Part shown: piece after piece, positions 59,664-64,000 of the stretch
Layout: each line of letters opens with the position of its first letter
Position numbering within the stretch: the first letter of the stretch is position 1
From: DASQGA01 sp038209555
GTDB lineage: Bacteria; Actinomycetota; Thermoleophilia; Gaiellales; Gaiellaceae
Assembly (NCBI GenBank): GCA_038209555.1
Contig: JBBQXP010000001.1
Location: forward strand, 87,295-151,294
Direction of reading: 5' to 3'
Length of the DNA: 64,000 nucleotides
Program-made: the position numbers and the translations under genes
Notes under the pieces: generated by a model
Database searches by the model: none
Told to the model about the DNA's origin: nothing
What the model saw: the letters and a program-made list of their open reading frames with translations, nothing else

Positions 59664-61063
59664 TCGAGCCTGCGTTCGAGCCCGGGTCGTTCCGGGACCC
59701 GGACAGCCGCGTCGTCGTCGCCGGAGGGACCGTCCTCCGGACACTCAGCCCGACCGGGCTCGAGGACTGGCGAGCACTGGCGGAGAGCGCCCTCTTCGAG
59801 CGGGCCATCGCCGACGGCCGCCTGGTTGGCACGGAGCAGGCCGACGAGACGGCCGTGCCCGCCGAGCTCCGTGCTGGAGCCGCCGGTGCCCTGCGCCACG
59901 AGACGATTCCGTTCGTCTCGTACCCGTACGAGTGGCCTTTCTCGATGCTGAAGGATGCTGCGCTCCTGCAGCTCTCGCTGCTCGACGAGGCGATCGGCGA
60001 GGGACTCATGCTGAAGGACTCGTCTCCATACAACGTCCAGTGGCGCGGGACGAACCCCGTCTTCATCGATGTCGGCTCCTTCGAGAAGCTTCGGGAGGGC
60101 GAGCCCTGGGCGGGTTACCGGCAGTTCTGCATGCTCTTTCTGTATCCGCTGATCCTTCAGGCCTACAAGGGCATCGAATTTCCGCCGCTCCTTCGCGGTG
60201 CGATCGACGGGATCTCTCCGGTGCAGGCGCGCCACATGTTCTCCGCTCGCGATCTCCTTCGGCGCGGCGTCCTCACGCATGTCGCCCTACACGCGCGTCT
60301 CGAGCGCCGCTACGCCGACTCCTCGAAGGACGTGAAGGGGGAGCTCAAGAAGGCGGGCTTCAAGACCGAGTTGATTCGCGCGAACGTTCGGGGGCTCACG
60401 CATCTGATCGAGCGCCTCGAGTGGCAGCCGGGCGCAACTGCCTGGACGGGATACGGAACGCAGAACACGTATACGGACGCAGACGCCGAGCGGAAGGCGG
60501 CGTTCGTCAGGGAGGCAGCCTCCTCGCGGCGGCGGCGCCTGGTCTGGGACCTCGGAGCGAACGACGGACGCTACACGCGGATCGCCGCCGAGCACTCGGA
60601 CTACGCCCTTGCGATCGACGCCGACCAGGCGGTGGTCGATGCTCTCTATCGTTCGCTTCGCGAAGAGGGCTCGAAGACGATCCTGCCTCTCGTCATGAAC
60701 ATCGCCGACCCCTCACCGGGTCTCGGGTGGCGCGGCAAGGAACGAAAGCCCTTGCCCGACCGTGGCACGCCCGACCTGATGCTCTGCCTGGCGCTCGTCC
60801 ACCATGTCGTGATCGGTGCGAACATCCCCATGCGGGAGTTCCTTGGCTGGCTTCGCGAGCTCGACACGGAGGTGGTGATCGAGCTCCCGACTCCGGAGGA
60901 CCCGATGGCAGCACGACTCCTCGCTCGGAAGCGCGAGGGAACCCACGACGACTACACGCAGGAGTCCTTCGAGCGTGCGCTCTCCGAGGCGTTCGAGGTC
61001 GAGCGCTCTGAGCGGCTCGAGTCGGGGACCCGGGTGCTGTACCGTGCCCGGCCCCGCGTCTGA
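59660..61063 (+). CDS. Class I SAM-dependent methyltransferase
   Basis: A large methyltransferase in the envelope cluster. The Rossmann SAM site VWDLGANDGRYTRIAAEHSDYALAID lies near residue 295 of the extended protein; LMLCLALVHHVVIGANIPM is the post-core motif. The first ATG/GTG/TTG is GTG 59855, but codons from 59660 to 59855 read a plausible conserved head (FEPGSFRDPDSRVVVAGG) with an AAGGA ribosome site 9 nt before a GTA at 59660. The real start is therefore probably noncanonical or altered. It overlaps the sulfatase-like gene by 20 bp. Confidence 0.75.
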   Translation, partial: VVEPAFEPGSFRDPDSRVVVAGGTVLRTLSPTGLEDWRALAESALFERAIADGRLVGTEQADETAVPAELRAGAAGALRHETIPFVSYPYEWPFSMLKDAALLQLSLLDEAIGEGLMLKDSSPYNVQWRGTNPVFIDVGSFEKLREGEPWAGYRQFCMLFLYPLILQAYKGIEFPPLLRGAIDGISPVQARHMFSARDLLRRGVLTHVALHARLERRYADSSKDVKGELKKAGFKTELIRANVRGLTHLIERLEWQPGATAWTGYGTQNTYTDADAERKAAFVREAASSRRRRLVWDLGANDGRYTRIAAEHSDYALAIDADQAVVDALYRSLREEGSKTILPLVMNIADPSPGLGWRGKERKPLPDRGTPDLMLCLALVHHVVIGANIPMREFLGWLRELDTEVVIELPTPEDPMAARLLARKREGTHDDYTQESFERALSEAFEVERSERLESGTRVLYRARPRV

Positions 61064-63179
61064 CCGAGGGCGTGTGCGTCCTGTCCGCGAGCTTGGTTTC
61101 GGGGGCATTCATCTGCTCGTCCTCTCCTCGTTCGCCCTGGCGCAGCCGCTCTTCTCCCTTCTCTCGGAAAACGTGGTCTTCTTCGCCGCCCGCGGGTCAT
61201 CGCGCTGGGAGATCGTCGTCTTCGCACTCGGCGTCGTGCTCGTTCCGCCGCTGCTCTTGCTGGCCGTGGAAGCACTTGTGGGCCTGGTGCACAGCGGGGC
61301 GGCCGCCGGCCTGCACCTGATCTTCGTCGGACTCCTCACGGGGCTCGTCGCCATGCAGGTGGTGAACCGCATCGGGGATCCGCCTGAAGCCATCTTTGCC
61401 GCGCTCGCCGTCGGCGTCGCGGCGGGTGGCGCCTTCGCCTACGCCCGGCTGGGCGCCATCCGCTCCGTGCTGACCGTGCTGGGCCCTGCACCCCTTCTCT
61501 TTCTCGGCCTCTTCCTCTTCGGCTCGCCGGTTGCGAAGCTGACGCTTGCGGAGGACGCGCAGGCCAGGCCGGCAGACATCCAAGGGCGGGCACCCGTCGT
61601 GATGGTCGTTTTCGACGAGTTCCCCTCGCTCTCACTCCTCGACCGATCGGGGCGGATCGATCCGGTTCGGTACCCGAACTTCGCCGCTCTGGCTGGGGAC
61701 GCCACCTGGTTTCGGAACGCAACCACGGTGCAGGGAAACACGAGCCTGGCCGTGCCGGCAATCCTGACCGGCCTCTACCCGCGCGACGCGAGCAAGATCC
61801 CGATCGCCTCCGATTATCCGAGGAACCTCTTCACGCTCCTCGGCGGCGGCTACCGGCTGAACGTGACCGAGTCCGTGACCCGGCTCTGCCCCGGGAGTCT
61901 CTGCTCGGAGTCCTCCGGCGAAAGCTTCCCGGCTCGCCTCGAGTCGCTCGCTTCCGACCTGAGCGTCGTCTACCTCCACATGGTGCTGCCCTCGGATCTC
62001 CGCGACCGGCTGCCGTCGGTGACGGCGACGTGGGGGGACTTTCGCGGCGGCGGGGGACGGACGCGGCGCGAAGAGGACGTCCGCCGGGGCCTCGCGCGCG
62101 GCTTTCTCCAGAAGCGGCTCTTTCCCGGATCGGTGCAGGATCGCGATCTTAGGTTCCGCGTCTTCGCCGACTCGATCAGGCCCTCGAGAAAGCCGGAGCT
62201 CTCGTTTCTCCACGTGCTTCTGCCGCACTACGGTTGGGTCTACCTACCGTCCGGGAAGCGCTACGCGAATGCGACAAAGCTTGCAGGCCTGGTCGACGAC
62301 AGCTGGACCGACGACGAGGTGCTTGCGGATCAGGGTTGGCAGCGGCACCTGCTCCAGGTCGGCTTCGTGGACACGCTCCTCGGGGAGCTGGTGCAAAGCC
62401 TCCGACGCCGCGGGCTCTACGACCGCTCCCTGATCGTCCTGACGGCCGACCACGGTGTCAGCTTCCGCCCCGGAGGCCCCCGCCGGGTGACCACGACCGA
62501 GAACCTGCCGGACCTGGCGTTCGTGCCGCTCTTCGTAAAGACCCCTGGTCAGACTGCAGGGCGGGTCGTCGACGAGCACGCCCAGACCGTCGACATCTTG
62601 CCAACGCTCGCGGACGCCCTCGGGATCTCGCTCCCCTGGAGAGTTGACGGGCACTCCGCGCTCGACCGGTCCTTCCGCCCGGCGCCGCTCGTGCGGATCT
62701 ACAGAACGTCCGGCGGGAGCTTCGCGGCCCCTGTTTCGCGGCTGGAGCGCCGCCGTGACGAGCTCCTCGAGCAGAAGATCTCGCTCTTCGGTGATCGAGA
62801 CCGGGGGGAGGGCCTTTACCGCTTCGGCCCGCACCGCGAACTGGTCGGTCGTCGTGCTGCTTCTCTTAACGTCGAGCCGGCCGAGGGGCTGGCGGTTGAA
62901 CTCGATCTCGGTGACCGAATACGGGTCGATCCCGAGTCAGGAACGTTGCCGGCAATGGTCACCGGCCGCCTCTCAGGGGAGGCTGCCGGTCCGGGGCTCG
63001 ACCTCGCCGTTTCGGTCGACGGCCGCGTCGAGGCGGTCACGCGGAGCTACGTGTTCCGAGGAGATCCTGCGCTTTCGGCATTGGTACCCCAAACCTCGCT
63101 CAGTGCTGGAATGCACAGGATCGAGATCTTCCAGGTCGATGCGTCCGGACGCCTCTTTCGGATTTCGCCTCGGCGCTAG
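61044..63179 (+). CDS. Membrane-anchored sulfatase-like hydrolase/transferase
   Basis: A 711-residue alkaline-phosphatase-superfamily protein. Four N-terminal helices (residues about 15-180) precede an extracytoplasmic domain with VVMVVFDEFPSLSLLD near 192, the GNTSLAVPAILTGLYPRD region near 233 (Thr/Ser nucleophile region), and LIVLTADHGVSFRPGG near 465. A beta-rich C-terminal part follows. The pattern fits lipoteichoic-acid-synthase/sulfatase-like phosphotransferases acting on envelope glycans. GTG 61044 is preferred over the longer start. Confidence 0.86.
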   Translation: MPGPASDRGRVRPVRELGFGGIHLLVLSSFALAQPLFSLLSENVVFFAARGSSRWEIVVFALGVVLVPPLLLLAVEALVGLVHSGAAAGLHLIFVGLLTGLVAMQVVNRIGDPPEAIFAALAVGVAAGGAFAYARLGAIRSVLTVLGPAPLLFLGLFLFGSPVAKLTLAEDAQARPADIQGRAPVVMVVFDEFPSLSLLDRSGRIDPVRYPNFAALAGDATWFRNATTVQGNTSLAVPAILTGLYPRDASKIPIASDYPRNLFTLLGGGYRLNVTESVTRLCPGSLCSESSGESFPARLESLASDLSVVYLHMVLPSDLRDRLPSVTATWGDFRGGGGRTRREEDVRRGLARGFLQKRLFPGSVQDRDLRFRVFADSIRPSRKPELSFLHVLLPHYGWVYLPSGKRYANATKLAGLVDDSWTDDEVLADQGWQRHLLQVGFVDTLLGELVQSLRRRGLYDRSLIVLTADHGVSFRPGGPRRVTTTENLPDLAFVPLFVKTPGQTAGRVVDEHAQTVDILPTLADALGISLPWRVDGHSALDRSFRPAPLVRIYRTSGGSFAAPVSRLERRRDELLEQKISLFGDRDRGEGLYRFGPHRELVGRRAASLNVEPAEGLAVELDLGDRIRVDPESGTLPAMVTGRLSGEAAGPGLDLAVSVDGRVEAVTRSYVFRGDPALSALVPQTSLSAGMHRIEIFQVDASGRLFRISPRR

Positions 63180-63194
63180 TGTCCGTCGCCTCGG

Positions 63195-63536
63195 TCAGTC
63201 CGTGCGGTCGTCCTCGCCCTCGGCGATCTCACCGGTCTCGCCGAGCTTCTCGACGATCGAGTAACCACTATTTCGGTGTATCTCGCGCTCGACCTCGGGC
63301 GACCACACGTGACCGGTGACGATGAGGAAGCAACGGGAATCGGAGCGCACCTCCTCGTACTGTGCGAGTGTCAGGGCCACGGTCTCGAAGCAACTCTCGC
63401 GGCTGCACTCGCAGACGAACTCGATCCGGCTCGTCCGATCGCCCTTGGCCCAGTCCTCGCTGACGCTCCGGATCCGCTCGTTGACCTCCCGGAAGAGCGC
63501 CTCGTTCTTGCCGACGCGGTACTCCGTCGCGGACAT
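63195..63536 (-). CDS. Conserved protein with CEC...C motif
   Basis: A 113-residue protein of a family I recall as widespread in actinobacteria but uncharacterised: NEALFREVNERIRSVSEDWA near residue 11, EFVCECSRESCFETVALTLAQYEEVRSD near 40 (CECxxxxC), RCFLIVTGHVWSPEVE near 67 and VVEK-like IVEKLGETGE near 92. The three Cys and the His in VTGHV suggest a metal site. An acidic tail ends EGEDDRTD. Convergent with the sulfatase-like gene. Confidence 0.8.
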   Translation of the reverse strand: MSATEYRVGKNEALFREVNERIRSVSEDWAKGDRTSRIEFVCECSRESCFETVALTLAQYEEVRSDSRCFLIVTGHVWSPEVEREIHRNSGYSIVEKLGETGEIAEGEDDRTD

Positions 63537-63658
63537 GGAGCAAGTATGCGCTGTCGACCAGGAAAAGAAAAGGTTTCATACTTTCTGAGCAGTTTCGCCC
63601 GCTGTTCGCCAGCTCGAGCACGAGGAAGCCGTCCGGTGCCCCTTGGGCTCGGACGGCT

Positions 63659-64000
63659 CTAGGTGGCGGCGAGCAGTAGGAGATCGGCTGCTCGATCTGG
63701 GCTGATCACATCCGTGTTGACGACGAGATCGTAATGCGTGGGCAGCTCGCGATCCACGCGGTAGAAGCGCGCGAGGTAGTCATTGCGGGACGCGTCTTCG
63801 TCCCTGATCAACTTGGCGGCCTGCCGCGCATCGACCTTCCCCGCCGCGGCGACGCGCCGAGCTCGCGTCTCAGGCGATGCTGTGACGAGGACGCGCAAAA
63901 CATCGTCCCTTCCTGCGAGCGCCATCGAGGCAGCGTGAGCGACGATGACGACGTCTCCTTCCTCGGCCACGTCGGAAATGACCTCGCGGATCAGCGCGCG
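63659..64000 (-). CDS. Cytidylate-kinase-like protein (C-terminal part, 5' truncated)
   Basis: The minus-strand frame is open to the right edge of the window. IREVISDVAEEGDVVIVAHAASMALAG leads into the LRVLVTASPETRARRVA strand, then AKLIRDEDASRNDYLARFY and LVVNTD near the end. This matches cytidylate-kinase-like P-loop proteins (PF13189 type); the P-loop itself lies beyond the window. A GTG at 63970 is not the true start, since coding continues upstream. Confidence 0.75.
   Translation of the reverse strand, partial: RALIREVISDVAEEGDVVIVAHAASMALAGRDDVLRVLVTASPETRARRVAAAGKVDARQAAKLIRDEDASRNDYLARFYRVDRELPTHYDLVVNTDVISPDRAADLLLLAAT

Overview
The window is compact, GC-rich, Gram-positive-type bacterial chromosome. 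Many starts are GTG, TTG or possibly CTG, and most neighbouring genes overlap or nearly touch. The division/cell-wall (dcw) cluster lacks ftsA, MurE carries the DNPR signature of meso-diaminopimelate addition, and several families shown are typical of Actinobacteria. This suggests a deep-branching actinobacterium, perhaps Thermoleophilia (Gaiellales/Solirubrobacterales). That placement is an inference from gene content.

Layout. 1-10.6 kb: the end of a secD-secF fusion, a phasin-like/UbiB pair, a VOC dioxygenase, a response regulator with an altered active site, a DNA glycosylase/cupin pair, a DUF192 lipoprotein, an ECF sigma factor overlapping an O6-alkylguanine methyltransferase, and a PfkB kinase. 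10.6-26.4 kb: dcw cluster mraZ-rsmH-ftsL-ftsI-murE-murF-mraY-[antisense phosphoesterase]-murD-ftsW-murG-murC-murB-ftsQ-ftsZ. mraZ has four GTGG boxes at exact 10-bp spacing over its promoter. ftsZ has a near-consensus promoter of its own. 26.6-32.5 kb: tryptophanase and the glycine cleavage operon gcvT-gcvH-gcvPA-gcvPB. 32.6-45.4 kb: hydrolase, GST, YcaQ-like glycosylase, L,D-transpeptidase, a frameshifted DUF1206 gene, a molybdenum oxidoreductase/flavin reductase/CxxC-protein set, RlmN, a frameshifted GNAT, signal peptidase, threonine aldolase, beta-lactamase-fold hydrolase, MBL hydrolase and MFS transporter. 45.5-56.4 kb: ABC exporter, Ca2+/H+ exchanger, HAD hydrolase, endonuclease IV divergent from gltX, a response regulator, an LPG-synthase-like membrane protein and DedA. 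56.7-63.2 kb: envelope genes (glycosyltransferase with a dead deacetylase-like tail, NodB deacetylase, YLDPGTGS microprotein, methyltransferase, sulfatase-like protein) and tRNA-Glu(CTC). The window closes with a Cys-motif protein and a cytidylate-kinase-like fragment.

The most unusual signal is a dispersed, imperfectly palindromic element of about 161-167 bp with inverted ends TAGATGGTTGATCGGTAATT. Three full copies lie exactly between a stop codon and the next start codon inside operons, all oriented with transcription: gcvH/gcvPA, gcvPB/hydrolase and flavin reductase/DUF6510. Two internally deleted copies and one solo end occur elsewhere. Removing the element and one flanking TA restores tight stop/start junctions, which points to a MITE using a TA target.

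Other leads are a metallophosphoesterase gene wholly antisense within the dcw operon, a 12-bp hairpin looped between the gltX Shine-Dalgarno and its ATG, a pseudo-receiver regulator, a glycosyltransferase fused to a degenerate NodB fold, and a methyltransferase whose N-terminal region has no canonical start codon. No CRISPR array, rRNA, prophage or transposase gene was seen, and no gene-free stretch exceeds 300 bp.
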